Part shown: positions 1-8,645 of the stretch, piece after piece | Position numbering within the stretch: position 1 is the stretch's first letter | How the letters are laid out: each line of letters starts with the position of its first letter | NCBI GenBank assembly: GCA_040255525.1 | Contig: JBDZVD010000003.1 | Location: forward strand, 62,001-126,000 | Direction of reading: 5' to 3' | DNA: 64,000 nucleotides | Source of the DNA: Rugosimonospora sp040255525 | GTDB lineage: Bacteria; Actinomycetota; Actinomycetes; Mycobacteriales; Micromonosporaceae | Made by a program: the position numbers and the translations under genes | Notes under the pieces: generated by a model | What the model saw: only the letters and a program-made list of their open reading frames with translations | What the model was told of the DNA's origin: nothing | Databases searched by the model: none

Positions 1-581
1 CCGTAGAGGATGTCGATGCGGTCGACCTCGTTCTCGATCATCGTCGCTGCCTCAAGGGACATGACGATGGCGATCTGGCCGTTCTCCTTGGCCTTGTAGA
101 TGTCGTCGAGCCGGTGCGCGACGATCGCATAGTCCTGGTGGGCGATGTCGGCCAGGCGCATGCCGAGGTCGATGATGATGTCGTCCCACTTCCAGCCGGA
201 GGTGCTGGTGACACAGGCGATGCCGTCCATCATGTTGTCGAAGACGGCCGTCATGCCGGAGCGGGCCAGACCGGCGTAGCTGGTGAGCTGGCGGCCGGTG
301 CGCAGGTACGGGTGAACGTCGCCCATGCTCGCGGGAAAGATCTGCGGATGGTCGTGCAGGCTGATGATGATGTTCTCGTCGATGAGCTTGATGGTGCGCT
401 GGATCTGCTGCTCATCCAGACCGAGGTCATAGAGCGGGTAGTGCCCGAACTCCGGGACCATTTCGAAGACGGGGTAGTCCTCGCCCGCCTTCAGATAGGA
501 GAAGGACCGGTAACCGTCGTGGCGGGTCTTGCGGAACTCAACCCCGAAGACCTCCTCCTTGCCGGCCGTGCCGTCCGTCAT
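1..581 (-). CDS. M19-family membrane dipeptidase-like protein, C-terminus off the window
   Basis: Partial gene: the 193 codons from the ATG at 581 to the window edge read without a stop, and the C-terminal half lies to the left. The translation is clearly homologous to the complete M19 dipeptidase at 12368-13564, sharing SLHDHP, FDNMMDG, GWKWDDII, MRLxDIAHQD and ENEVDRIDILYG. M19 enzymes are binuclear zinc hydrolases that cleave dipeptides, often with a D-residue or dehydro residue at the C-terminal position. The first metal motif is H-D-H where the family norm is H-x-D. A purine-rich stretch (GAAGAAGGG) precedes the ATG. It is transcribed divergently from the Lrp-type regulator, which is therefore a plausible controller. 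Family assignment is firm; substrate unknown. Confidence 0.88.
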   Translation of the reverse strand, partial: MTDGTAGKEEVFGVEFRKTRHDGYRSFSYLKAGEDYPVFEMVPEFGHYPLYDLGLDEQQIQRTIKLIDENIIISLHDHPQIFPASMGDVHPYLRTGRQLTSYAGLARSGMTAVFDNMMDGIACVTSTSGWKWDDIIIDLGMRLADIAHQDYAIVAHRLDDIYKAKENGQIAIVMSLEAATMIENEVDRIDILY

Positions 582-954
582 GCTGGCCACCCTTCTTCCC
601 TCTCGGGGCGGGTGCGGATGTGCCGGCCACGGTATGAATTCCCGCCAGGCTGAGAAGCGGCGGGTGCCGCCGTACGACGTGGTCTGAGATACGGCTATCG
701 TGTCAGGCGAGTGTTCCGTGCGGCGATCCGCGTGAATATTGTTGGTTCCTTCGCTTAGTATGGTGGCAGGGGAAGGATTCCTGCAAGTACGAGACAACCT
801 TCGAGCGTATCGCGTTGGTTCGGAACGGACCGTTCGGGCTCGGCTGTGCGGTCCAGAGCGCTGCCGGACATACGCCCTGCCCCGCGCCGCATAGCATCGA
901 CGTCGACGCCTGCCCGACACCGGTCGGCCTGCTCGGCTCCCAAGGAGGTCCACT
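582..954. promoter_or_regulatory. Divergent intergenic region between M19 gene and Lrp leader/regulator
   Basis: No gene is supported here. It separates the leftward dipeptidase gene from the rightward leader ORF and Lrp regulator, so it should hold both promoters. A relatively AT-rich patch lies at about 730-760. An AAGGAGG Shine-Dalgarno sits at 942-948, six bases before the ATG of the leader ORF. I could not assign -35/-10 boxes with confidence. Confidence 0.45.
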
Positions 955-1005
955 ATGCACAGCGCCACGACATCACCACGACGCGTCCGGCTCCGACGCG
1001 CGTGA
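955..1005 (+). CDS. Putative 16-residue leader peptide ORF, coupled to the Lrp regulator
   Basis: ATG at 955 follows a near-perfect Shine-Dalgarno (AAGGAGG at 942-948, spacing 6) and opens a 16-codon frame that reads MHSATTSPRRVRLRRA. Its stop TGA (1003-1005) overlaps the GTG start (1002-1004) of the Lrp gene as GTGA, the classic arrangement for translational coupling. The peptide is Arg-rich (six Arg in 16). The Lrp GTG has no Shine-Dalgarno of its own, so ribosomes probably reach it through this ORF. The alternative is that an indel in the sequence splits one longer reading frame. No homologue is recognised. Confidence 0.45.
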   Translation: MHSATTSPRRVRLRRA

Positions 1006-2234
1006 CTGCGAACGAGCCTGGGCGGCTGATCCGATTCGACGAGCTCGACCGGCGCACTGTCGCCGCGCTCCAGGCCGATCCCCGCGCGTCCTGGTCGCAG
1101 CTGAGCAGCGTGGTCGGCGTCTCCGAGACGACGGTCATGCGACGGGTCCAGCGACTGCGGGAGAGCGGCGCTCTGATCATCATCGCCATGCCGGACGTTC
1201 TCAAGTGCGCGCTGGGGCAGCCGGTGCTCGTGCAGTTCCGTACCGTCCCCGGCAAGACCGACGTCCTCGCCCGGTACCTCTCCGAGCGCCCGGACGTGCG
1301 CGCGTTGTCGTTGTTGGCCGGCAGCTATGACATCACCTGCGAGCTGATCGCGCCGAACGAGCATTACCTGGGCGAGGCACTCATCCTCGAGATCCCCAGT
1401 ACCGGCGCGGTGGCCAGCTCGTCGGCCGAGATCGTCCTCAGAACGTTCAAGACGAACGATCAGTGGAGCCGGGAAGTCCTGGACGGCGAATCGACGCTGA
1501 GCGTCGAGGAGCCCGACGGCGGCGAACCGGCCGCGCCGGGTCCCCTCGATCCGGTGGACAGCCAGCTGATCGCCGCGCTGAATCCAGACGCGCGGCGCAG
1601 CTACGCCGACCTGTCCCACGAACTCGGGCTGAGCGAGACCGCCATCGCCCGCCGGCTGTCCGCCCTTCGGCAGTCGGGGAAGGTCTATTTCGTGGCCATG
1701 ATCGACCCGCGGCTGATCGGTTACGACGTCGAGGCGTTCCTGCATCTGCGCGTCGAACTCGGCAGGCTGGAGTCGGCGGCGCTGCGGCTGGCCGAGATGC
1801 CCGCCGTGCGCTATCTGTCCGCGACGACGGGAGAGAGCGACCTCGTCTGCGAGGTGATTTTCCGCGACAGCGAGGCGTTGTACGAGTTCGTTGCGCACAC
1901 CCTCGCGACGGTGGGCGGCATCCGGGACGTCCGCGTCGACGTCGAGGTTGAGTCGATCAAGCGCGGTTTCCGTTACCCGTTCTTCGGGGCGCACTCCGGT
2001 CGCCTGTTGGAAGCGCGGACGATGGTGGACAGAGCCGACACCCGCAGAACGCGGCCGGCGAAGGCCGTGCCGACGCCGGCACAGCCGGCCCGCAAGGCGC
2101 GCAGAGTCGACGAGGAGACCAAGGTGCCGGGTGGAAACGGGCGTTCGCGAACGACCACCGCGCGAAGCGCCGCACCGCGGACCCCGGCCGCGCGGCGGGA
2201 GGGGCCGGAACTCGACGGCTCCCCTCGCCGCTGA
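1002..2234 (+). CDS. Tandem-domain Lrp/AsnC family transcriptional regulator
   Basis: About 410 residues from the GTG at 1002. Two complete Lrp/AsnC units are in tandem: a first HTH (LDRRTVAALQADPRASW through SETTVMRRVQRLRESG) with an effector/RAM domain, then a second HTH (LDPVDSQLIAALNPDARRS through ETAIARRLSALRQSG) with a second RAM domain. Ordinary Lrp proteins are about 150 residues with one unit; fused doubles occur in actinobacteria. A low-complexity Arg/Ala/Pro tail follows residue ~345. Lrp regulators usually sense amino acids and control amino-acid or peptide genes, which fits the dipeptidase and peptide-transport operon alongside. The upstream in-frame extension to 846 lacks an RBS and is not preferred. 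Confidence 0.85.
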   Translation: MTANEPGRLIRFDELDRRTVAALQADPRASWSQLSSVVGVSETTVMRRVQRLRESGALIIIAMPDVLKCALGQPVLVQFRTVPGKTDVLARYLSERPDVRALSLLAGSYDITCELIAPNEHYLGEALILEIPSTGAVASSSAEIVLRTFKTNDQWSREVLDGESTLSVEEPDGGEPAAPGPLDPVDSQLIAALNPDARRSYADLSHELGLSETAIARRLSALRQSGKVYFVAMIDPRLIGYDVEAFLHLRVELGRLESAALRLAEMPAVRYLSATTGESDLVCEVIFRDSEALYEFVAHTLATVGGIRDVRVDVEVESIKRGFRYPFFGAHSGRLLEARTMVDRADTRRTRPAKAVPTPAQPARKARRVDEETKVPGGNGRSRTTTARSAAPRTPAARREGPELDGSPRR

Positions 2235-2303
2235 ACGGGCCGGTGCTGATCGCCCCGGATGGCGACACCAGGAACCGGCGGCCCTCGATGCTCGCCTCCC
2301 TGA

Positions 2304-2340
2304 ACTTAGAGGTCCCAGGTTCGCACCCTGGCTCTGGTAC
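2304..2340 (+). other. tRNA 3'-end-like fragment (possible attachment-site relic)
   Basis: Positions 2315-2331 form a perfect 5-bp stem (CCAGG/CCTGG) around a seven-base TTC-type loop, like a T-arm, followed by a seven-base acceptor-like stretch ending GGTACC. The upstream bases do not fold into matching anticodon and D arms, so this is not an intact tRNA. Fragments of tRNA 3' ends are commonly left at element attachment sites. The loop lacks the near-invariant A58, so chance resemblance remains possible. Confidence 0.28.
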
Positions 2341-2350
2341 CGATCGAGCG

Positions 2351-2379
2351 GCCTTGACAAGTGGAATGCTTGTCAAGGC
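2351..2379. terminator. Bidirectional hairpin terminator between Lrp gene and racemase operon
   Basis: Perfect 11-bp inverted repeat, GCCTTGACAAG and CTTGTCAAGGC, with a seven-base loop. It sits between two convergent genes, Lrp ending at 2234 and the racemase ending at 2543, and can serve both. There is no T-tract. The rest of 2235-2542 shows no supported gene. Confidence 0.6.
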
Positions 2380-2542
2380 TCGTCATACGGCAGCGCGCGC
2401 CGCTGAGCCGCCTCGGGACACCCCGGACTGGTCGGGCGAGGCGGTGAGCGGCGCAGCGGCCCGCACAGGAGGCCACCGAGGGCGGTTCCAGCGGAACCCT
2501 CCGTCGATCCGGCCGCCGCGGTTCAGCGTTGCATGGCGCCCT

Positions 2543-3370
2543 CTATCGTGCCGCGACAGATGAGCCGGTGGCGACCAGGAGGTCGCTGACCTGCTTGCCG
2601 CCAGCGAGCTTCGGCGGAGTAATGAACGCCTTCTTGCTGTGCGAGAGTCCCATGGAGACGGTGGCCTCGGCGAGCTTGAGCCCGGCCTTCACCGGGTTGA
2701 CCACCGGCACGCCGAGCTCCCGGGTCAGCCGCTCGGCCACGTCCAGGAAGCCCATGCTCATGCAGCCCAGGATCAGGGTGTCCGCGCCATCCTCCGCGAC
2801 TGCGCGTCGGCCTTCGGTTAGCATCCGGCCGTACGCCGACTCGGGCTCCTGGTTGATCTCGAAGACGGAGAGCTCGACGAACCGTACCGACGCCAGCGCG
2901 TCGTTGCAGCCGGCCTCCCAAACCAGCCGGCGAAGGGCGTGCACGATCGACTCGGTGACGGTGACGACGCTGAACTTGTGGCCGAGGGTGGTCGCTAGCG
3001 CGATGGACGCCGAGGCGGGACCCACGACCAGCATGTCGTGCACCTCGCGCAGGCCGTCCATGCCGGGGTCCCCGAAGCAGCCGATCACCGCGGCGTCGAA
3101 GCCCTCGGCGGCCACGTCGAAGGCCAGTTCCGCCAGAGGTGGGGTCGCGAGGTACTCCTCGTATATCGACTCGATGGTCGCGGGGCCGGCCACGGTCGTC
3201 CGTACGGAGATCTCCGTGCCGGCCGCGGCCCAGCTGTGCAGCTTGGCCGCGCGACGCTCGACCTCCGCGAGGCCGAGCTCGGTGCGGTCCATGGGCCCGG
3301 GGATGAGATAGGCGAGGCGTGGACCGGGGTCCGAGCTCGCGGGGGCCGGCGGAACAGTGATGGTAGCCAT
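2543..3370 (-). CDS. Asp/Glu/hydantoin racemase family protein
   Basis: 275 residues. Members of this superfamily use two cysteines as acid/base pair for PLP-independent racemisation of amino acids or 5-substituted hydantoins. Both are visible: VIGCFGDPG near residue 97 and ILGCMSMG near residue 200. AAGGAG lies seven bases before the ATG at 3370. It is the last gene of the long minus-strand operon that starts with an M19 dipeptidase; with an M20 amidohydrolase next door and a carbamoylase-type enzyme at 14.6 kb, conversion of D-amino acid or hydantoin derivatives is plausible. Distinguishing hydantoin racemase from aspartate or maleate isomerase relatives is not possible here. Confidence 0.8.
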   Translation of the reverse strand: MATITVPPAPASSDPGPRLAYLIPGPMDRTELGLAEVERRAAKLHSWAAAGTEISVRTTVAGPATIESIYEEYLATPPLAELAFDVAAEGFDAAVIGCFGDPGMDGLREVHDMLVVGPASASIALATTLGHKFSVVTVTESIVHALRRLVWEAGCNDALASVRFVELSVFEINQEPESAYGRMLTEGRRAVAEDGADTLILGCMSMGFLDVAERLTRELGVPVVNPVKAGLKLAEATVSMGLSHSKKAFITPPKLAGGKQVSDLLVATGSSVAAR

Positions 3371-3418
3371 TCCGATCTCCTTAGGGCAGTGGGGAATCTG
3401 AGATTCGCTGGTATGGCC

Positions 3419-4630
3419 CTACGCCAGCATCCGCAGCTTGTCGTCGGCCAACGAGGCCAGCAGTGCCGCCCCGTCGGCCAATACCGACTCGTCGAACACC
3501 GCTTGGGGCGAGTGGTTGAACGGCGCCGTCACCGGGTCCGCCTGGGCCGGGCACGCGCCCAGGAACACCATCGCACCGGGTACCAGTTGCAGGATCCGGG
3601 AGAAGTCCTCGGCCCCGGTGATCGGCGCGTCGAGGGTCGTGGTCCGTTGTGGACCGAACAGCTCGCCGGCCGTGTCGGCGACGAAGGCGGCCTCGGCGGC
3701 GTTGTTCACCGTCACCGGATACAGCGGCTCCCACACCACGTCGGCATCCAGCCCGTGCGCACCGGCCAGGCCCCGGCACAGCTCAACGGCGGCGTCGGCG
3801 ACCCTCGCGTTGGCCCCGGGCGAGAACGATCGCACCGTGGCCTCGAAGTACGCGTCGGGCGGAATGATGTTGTTCCGGGTCCCGGCATGGAACGCGCCCA
3901 CGGTGACCACCACCGGGTCGAACACGTCGAAGCGGCGTGTCACCATCGTCTGCAGCGCGACGACCATCTCCGCCGCCACGACGATCGGGTCTTGGGCCCG
4001 GTACGGCATCGACCCGTGCCCGCCCGACCCGCGCACGGTCACCCGCAGCACATCCGCCGAGGCCATCAGCGTGCCCGGCCGGGTGGCGACCACCCCGTGC
4101 GGGACGAGCGACGACAGCACGTGCAGCGCGAAGGCTGCGTCCGGAGTACGTCCGGCGGCCTGGACGACACCCTCTTCGATCATGTGCGCGGCGCCGTCGT
4201 CGCCCTCCTCCCCCGGCTGGAACATGAACACAACGTCCCCGGCGAGGCTGTCCCGGCGCGCGCTGAGCAGCGAAGCCGCTCCGACCAGCATGGTGGTGTG
4301 CAGGTCATGGCCGCAGGCGTGCATCGTTTCGCCGGCGGCGGCGAAGGGCAGCCCGGACTGTTCACGGACCGGCAGCGCGTCCATGTCGCCGCGCAGCAGC
4401 ACGGTGGGGCCCCCGGGGTTCGGCGCCCGCAGCACCGCGACGACTGAGGTCAGCGACTGCCCGGTGCTCAGCTCCAGGGGAAGCCCATCAAGCTGTGCGA
4501 GCACCGTTTCCTGCGTACGCGGCAGGTTGAGACCGACCTCGGGCGTGCGGTGCAGCGTGCGGCGTAGTTCGACCAGGTCGCCCTGCATGGCGCGGCTGTC
4601 GTGCAGGAAGGACACTTCGGTGCTCCTCAT
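3419..4630 (-). CDS. M20-family amidohydrolase (hippurate/N-acyl amino acid hydrolase type)
   Basis: 403 residues from the ATG at 4630, chosen because it avoids overlap with the upstream gene and gives the usual family N-terminus; no strong RBS is visible. Metal-binding motifs of the M20D group are present: LRGDMDALP, HACGHDLHT, FQPGEEG and a later GAEDFS. The insertion between the two halves of the catalytic domain is the dimerisation domain (around GSGGHGSMPYRAQDP). Such enzymes remove N-acyl groups from amino acids or split small peptide amides. It sits between an amidohydrolase and a racemase in the operon and likely processes the imported substrate. Confidence 0.85.
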   Translation of the reverse strand: MRSTEVSFLHDSRAMQGDLVELRRTLHRTPEVGLNLPRTQETVLAQLDGLPLELSTGQSLTSVVAVLRAPNPGGPTVLLRGDMDALPVREQSGLPFAAAGETMHACGHDLHTTMLVGAASLLSARRDSLAGDVVFMFQPGEEGDDGAAHMIEEGVVQAAGRTPDAAFALHVLSSLVPHGVVATRPGTLMASADVLRVTVRGSGGHGSMPYRAQDPIVVAAEMVVALQTMVTRRFDVFDPVVVTVGAFHAGTRNNIIPPDAYFEATVRSFSPGANARVADAAVELCRGLAGAHGLDADVVWEPLYPVTVNNAAEAAFVADTAGELFGPQRTTTLDAPITGAEDFSRILQLVPGAMVFLGACPAQADPVTAPFNHSPQAVFDESVLADGAALLASLADDKLRMLA

Positions 4631-4691
4631 GATCGCTGGCGGCTCGGAACGTGCGATGGTGGTTGGGGCGTGTGGCGAACGTGCTTGCGGA

Positions 4692-5897
4692 TCAGCCGAT
4701 CCCGGCGGCCACGCCGCCCGGGGTGACCAGTTCGCGGCCGTCACGGAACACGTAATCCACCTCGGTCACCGCGTCGATGTCGGCGAACGGGTCACGGCGC
4801 AACACGACGAAGTCCGCCGGGCCGCCGGTGCGAAGCCGTCCGGCGTACGGGTCGCCGATCAGCGCGCCACCGGCGCTGGTCCCGGCCAGCATGGCCGCGC
4901 GCGACGTCCACCCGTGCGCGACCAACCACTGGAGCTCGAAGCCGAAGTACCCGTGCATCGAGTCAGTGCCCACGGCGATCCGTACGCCGGATTCGCGCAA
5001 CTCGCCGGTTCCGTTCTCGACGACCGCGCGTGCCTCCCGCACCTTGTCCATGATTGGCGGGCTCTTCGCGTCGCCGTTCTCGATGCCGTCCGGGTGGAAC
5101 AGGATGCTGTTGGTCTGCACCAGCCAGGTTCCCTTGGCAGCCATGGCGTCCATGCTCGCGCGGGACAGCAGCGCACCGTGCTCGATCGAGTGGATCCCCC
5201 GATCCACCGCGATGTCCACACCGGGTCCGCCATGCGCGTGCGCGCCGACGGTGAGCCCCGCCTTGGCCGCCTCATCGATCACGGCGCCGATCTCCTCGGC
5301 GGTGTAGTTGGACTGCAGCAGGGAACTGTCGGTCGACGAAACGCCGCCCGTGGTGAAGATCTTGATGTGGTCGGCGCCCTTGTCCACCCGCTCGCGCACC
5401 GCGTCGCGCAACGGTCCGACCCCGGCCACCCCGTACGGACCGGCACCGTGCCCGCCGGGTGGGCTCAGCCCCGCGCCGCAGACCAGCAGTCGTGGTCCGG
5501 CCACCTCGCCGCGGGCCACGGCGTCGCGGTACTCGAAGTCGATGTCGTCGCGTTCCATCATGATGCGCGCCGTGGTCACGCCGGAGGCCAGCATCCGGGC
5601 CAGGTTGCGTACCCCGCGGATGGTCTGCCAGGGCACCGGCTTGCGCAGCTGCCCGTGCTGATCGCCCTCGCCCGGCCGGATCGTCACGTGGGTGTGCGCG
5701 TCGACGAACCCCGGGACGAGTACGCCCCGGAACTCTCGTCGCGGAACCTCCGCGCTGGTCAGCTCCTCGACCGGTCCGACGGCGGCGATCCGACCGTCGT
5801 CGACCAGTAGCGCGTGACCGGGCACGGCCCGGCCACTCACGCCATCGAACAGCGCATCCCCGACGTACACGATCTTCTGTGGCATGCCCTGGTTCAC
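4692..5897 (-). CDS. Metal-dependent amidohydrolase (imidazolonepropionase/prolidase-like)
   Basis: 401 residues. GTG at 5897 is taken as start because AAAGGAG lies seven bases upstream; an ATG at 5885 is the alternative. Amidohydrolase-superfamily ligands are visible in order: VDAHTHV (HxH), GAHAHGG, HSIEHGA and GTDSMHG (final Asp). N-terminal and C-terminal beta-sandwich segments match the family (DGRIAAVG; AGRLRTGGPADFVVL). Relatives hydrolyse Xaa-Pro dipeptides, hydantoin-like or imidazolone rings. The operon context (peptide ABC transporter, M19 and M20 hydrolases) supports a peptide or cyclic amide substrate. Cytoplasmic; no signal peptide. Confidence 0.82.
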   Translation of the reverse strand: MNQGMPQKIVYVGDALFDGVSGRAVPGHALLVDDGRIAAVGPVEELTSAEVPRREFRGVLVPGFVDAHTHVTIRPGEGDQHGQLRKPVPWQTIRGVRNLARMLASGVTTARIMMERDDIDFEYRDAVARGEVAGPRLLVCGAGLSPPGGHGAGPYGVAGVGPLRDAVRERVDKGADHIKIFTTGGVSSTDSSLLQSNYTAEEIGAVIDEAAKAGLTVGAHAHGGPGVDIAVDRGIHSIEHGALLSRASMDAMAAKGTWLVQTNSILFHPDGIENGDAKSPPIMDKVREARAVVENGTGELRESGVRIAVGTDSMHGYFGFELQWLVAHGWTSRAAMLAGTSAGGALIGDPYAGRLRTGGPADFVVLRRDPFADIDAVTEVDYVFRDGRELVTPGGVAAGIG

Positions 5898-5932
5898 CAG
5901 CGAACTCCTTTGTACGGCAAGGGTCAGCAGCC

Positions 5933-6940
5933 TCAGCGGGGAGCGAGGATGCGGGCGGCGACGTGGCAGCTGGCATGCTGGCCGTCGCCGAAGTCGGTGG
6001 CTTGCGGGGTGAGTTCGGCACAGATCGCCTCGGCCTGCCCGCAGCGGCTGCGGAACACGCACCCGGTCAGCGGCTCCAGCGGACTGGGCGGGTCACCGAC
6101 GAGCTTGATCGGGCGGTACGGCGTTGCCGGGTCGGTCGGCAGCACCGCCGACAGCAGCGCCTGCGTGTACGGGTGGCGCGGCCGCTGGTACACCTGCCTC
6201 GTAGGCCCGGACTCCACCACCCGGCCCAGGCACATCACCGCGATCGAGTCGCACACGTCGGCGACGGCCGCCAGGTCGTGTGAGATGAACACGATCGAGA
6301 TCCCGGTCTGCTCACGGATCTCCGACAAGAGCGTGAGGATCTGCGCCTGCACGGACACGTCCAGCGCCGATACCGGCTCATCGGCCACGATCAGCTTGGG
6401 CCCGACGGCAAGCGCGGTGGCGATGCCAACCCGCTGGCGCAGGCCGCCGCTGAGCTCGTGCGGATAGCTGTGCAGGTAGCGCCGCGGCAGGGCGACCTGA
6501 TCCATCAGCTCGCGTACCCGCATGTCCCGCTCGGCGGAGGTGCCGATGCGGTGTATGTCCAGTGGCTCGCGGATGATCTGCCTGACCCGCTGCCTCGGAT
6601 CGAGCGAGGAGTACGGGTCCTGGAACACGCCCTGGATGTCACGGCCGAGCCGCCGCCTCTGGGCGTGCGGGACGTGCGTGACGTCCCGCCCCTCGAACAC
6701 CACGCGGCCCGACGTCGGCTCGACCAGCCCGAGGATCATCCGGGCAACCGTGGTCTTGCCGGACCCGGACTCGCCGACGATGCCGACCGATTGGCCCGGT
6801 TCGATGGTCAACGACACCTCGTCGACGGCGCGGGCCACGCGCCGCTGTTCGCGTCGCAGCCGCCGGCCGAGGCCCTGCGCGACGGGGTACGCCTTGTGCA
6901 CGTTCGTCAACTGCAGCAGCGGCGTGGGTGATTTGATCAT
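5933..6940 (-). CDS. Oligopeptide ABC transporter ATP-binding protein OppF-like
   Basis: 335 residues. Walker A GESGSGKTT, Q-loop FQDPYSSLDP, signature LSGGLRQR, Walker B LIVADEPVSALD and H-loop SHD are all present, followed by the C-terminal oligopeptide/dipeptide domain with its Cys-containing segment (CVFRSRCGQAEAIC). The ATG at 6940 overlaps the end of the OppD gene by four bases. It powers uptake with OppD through the OppB/OppC channel. Long N-terminal extension (Arg-rich, before the Walker A) is normal for OppF proteins. Confidence 0.93.
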   Translation of the reverse strand: MIKSPTPLLQLTNVHKAYPVAQGLGRRLRREQRRVARAVDEVSLTIEPGQSVGIVGESGSGKTTVARMILGLVEPTSGRVVFEGRDVTHVPHAQRRRLGRDIQGVFQDPYSSLDPRQRVRQIIREPLDIHRIGTSAERDMRVRELMDQVALPRRYLHSYPHELSGGLRQRVGIATALAVGPKLIVADEPVSALDVSVQAQILTLLSEIREQTGISIVFISHDLAAVADVCDSIAVMCLGRVVESGPTRQVYQRPRHPYTQALLSAVLPTDPATPYRPIKLVGDPPSPLEPLTGCVFRSRCGQAEAICAELTPQATDFGDGQHASCHVAARILAPR

Positions 6941-7761
6941 ATCGGGCTCTCCGCCTCGTCCCGGGCCGGCCGGGTCTGATCGTCGTGGTGCAGGTGCCCG
7001 GGCAGCAGCGACAGCAGGTGCCGGGTGTACTCGTGCTGCGGGGCGGCGAACACGTCGGCCACCGGGCCCGCCTCGACGATCCGCCCAGCGTTCATCACGC
7101 ACACCTTGGTGCACAGCTGCGCGACGATGCCGAAGTCGTGGGTGATGATGGCCACGGCGCCGGACAGGTCGGCGATGACCGACTTCAGCAGCTCGAGGAT
7201 CTGCGCCTGGATGGTGACATCGAGCGCCGAGGTCGGCTCGTCGGCCACCAACAGCGACGGGTTGGTCGCCAGGCACAGGGCCACCATGACCCGTTGCGCC
7301 ATACCACCGCTGAGCTCGTGCGGATATGCCTTGAGCCGATGCGCCGGCGCGGCGATACCGACCTGCCGCAGCCGCTGCTCCGCTTCCGCCCGGGCCGCGC
7401 GTCGTGACATCGGCTCGCGCAGCCGCAGAATCTCGACGAACTGCGCGCCGACCGTGTAGCAAGGGTCCAGTGCCTTGGCCGGATTCTGCATGATCACCGA
7501 AATGCTCCGGCGCCGGATGCGGCGCAGCTCGCCGGTGGACATGGCCAGCAGGTTGCGGCCCTCGAACATGACCTCACCGGTCGCGCGCCCGTTGCGCGGC
7601 AACAGTCCGATCATGCCCAGGCCGACGCTGGTCTTACCGGAGCCGGACTCGCCGACGATGCCGAGCACTTCACCCCGGTCAACGCTGAAGGACAGCGGGT
7701 GCACCACCTCGACGTCACCGTAGGAGATCGTGACGCCGTTGACGTCCAGCAGGGGGCTCAT
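6937..7761 (-). CDS. Oligopeptide ABC transporter ATP-binding protein OppD-like
   Basis: 274 residues. Walker A GESGSGKTS, signature LSGGMAQR, Walker B LLVADEPTSALD and switch THD motifs are intact. It is shorter than typical OppD (about 320) because the C-terminal oligopeptide domain is nearly absent, ending soon after HEYTRHLLS. The start ATG at 7761 overlaps the OppC stop by four bases and the stop overlaps OppF by four bases, so the transporter genes are translationally coupled. Partner ATPase of OppF. Confidence 0.93.
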   Translation of the reverse strand: MSPLLDVNGVTISYGDVEVVHPLSFSVDRGEVLGIVGESGSGKTSVGLGMIGLLPRNGRATGEVMFEGRNLLAMSTGELRRIRRRSISVIMQNPAKALDPCYTVGAQFVEILRLREPMSRRAARAEAEQRLRQVGIAAPAHRLKAYPHELSGGMAQRVMVALCLATNPSLLVADEPTSALDVTIQAQILELLKSVIADLSGAVAIITHDFGIVAQLCTKVCVMNAGRIVEAGPVADVFAAPQHEYTRHLLSLLPGHLHHDDQTRPARDEAESPI

Positions 7762-8645
7762 CGCGCCCTCTGCGGGTCGAACCAGGTCTGGAGGCCGTCG
7801 CCAAGCAGAGTGAACGCCAGGGCGAACAGCATGATCGCGGCCGCAGGGACGATCACCACCCACGGCGAGGTCGTCATGTAGTCGCGGCCGCTGGCCAGCA
7901 TGAGGCCGAGGTCGGGTGTCGGCGGCCGGACGCCGAGCCCGACGAAGCTCATACCTGCCCCGAGCAACACCGCCACCCCCACGAAGATCGACGCCTGGAC
8001 GATCAGTGGGCCCACGCTGTTGGGCAGAGTGTGCCGCAGCGCGATCCGCAGCGTTCCCGCGCCGCGGGACCGGGCGGCGTCGATGAAGGTCTCGCGCCGC
8101 GTCGCCATCGCCGAGCCGCGCATCACCCGCGCGATCACCGGTGTGTAGGCGATCCCGATCGCGAGGATCAGCGCCCCCTCACCCGCGCCGATGATCGTCA
8201 CTACGAGCACGGCGAGAATCAGCGCCGGGAACGCGAGCAGCACGTCGAGAACGCGCATGATGATGTTGTCCGTGATCGACCCGGCACTGGCGGCCAGCAA
8301 CCCCAACGGCACGCCGATGAGCAGCCCGAAGGCGACGGTGCCGGCACCGATCTCGAATGCCGCCCGGTAGCCGTCAGCCAGCCGGATGAACATGTCCCGG
8401 CCCAACTCGTCGGTGCCGAGCAGGTGCGAACCAGACGGTCCGTGCAGCGCGGCCGACGCGTCGACGGCGTTCGGGTCGTAGGAGCAGACCAGCGGGCCGA
8501 TCAGGGCGACCAGCAACAGCAGCAGCCCGAGGCCCCCGCCCACGACGAGGCTGGGATTGAGCCGCCGCCGGGTGCGCCGGGCCGGCGGCGGACCGCTGGC
8601 GGGTCCGGCATCGGGTCTGAGTTGCCCGGTCGCGACCAACGACAT
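7758..8645 (-). CDS. Oligopeptide ABC transporter permease OppC-like
   Basis: 295 residues with an N-terminal cytoplasmic Arg/Pro-rich stretch, one TM helix (LVVGGGLGLLLLLVALIG), the periplasmic segment with LGTDELGRDMF typical of OppC/DppC, then five TM helices including the BPD EAA loop (DAARSRGAGTLRIALRH). The ATG at 8645 shares one base with the OppB stop. Forms the translocation channel with OppB. Confidence 0.93.
   Translation of the reverse strand: MSLVATGQLRPDAGPASGPPPARRTRRRLNPSLVVGGGLGLLLLLVALIGPLVCSYDPNAVDASAALHGPSGSHLLGTDELGRDMFIRLADGYRAAFEIGAGTVAFGLLIGVPLGLLAASAGSITDNIIMRVLDVLLAFPALILAVLVVTIIGAGEGALILAIGIAYTPVIARVMRGSAMATRRETFIDAARSRGAGTLRIALRHTLPNSVGPLIVQASIFVGVAVLLGAGMSFVGLGVRPPTPDLGLMLASGRDYMTTSPWVVIVPAAAIMLFALAFTLLGDGLQTWFDPQRAR

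Noticed and set aside
2268..2340. Intact 73-base tRNA gene
   Set aside because: Acceptor ends pair partly, but D and anticodon arms do not form, and T-loop position 58 is not A.
3438..5810. 790-codon plus-strand frame across the M20 and amidohydrolase genes
   Set aside because: Both minus-strand genes have complete catalytic motifs and overlaps with neighbours; the plus frame has none.
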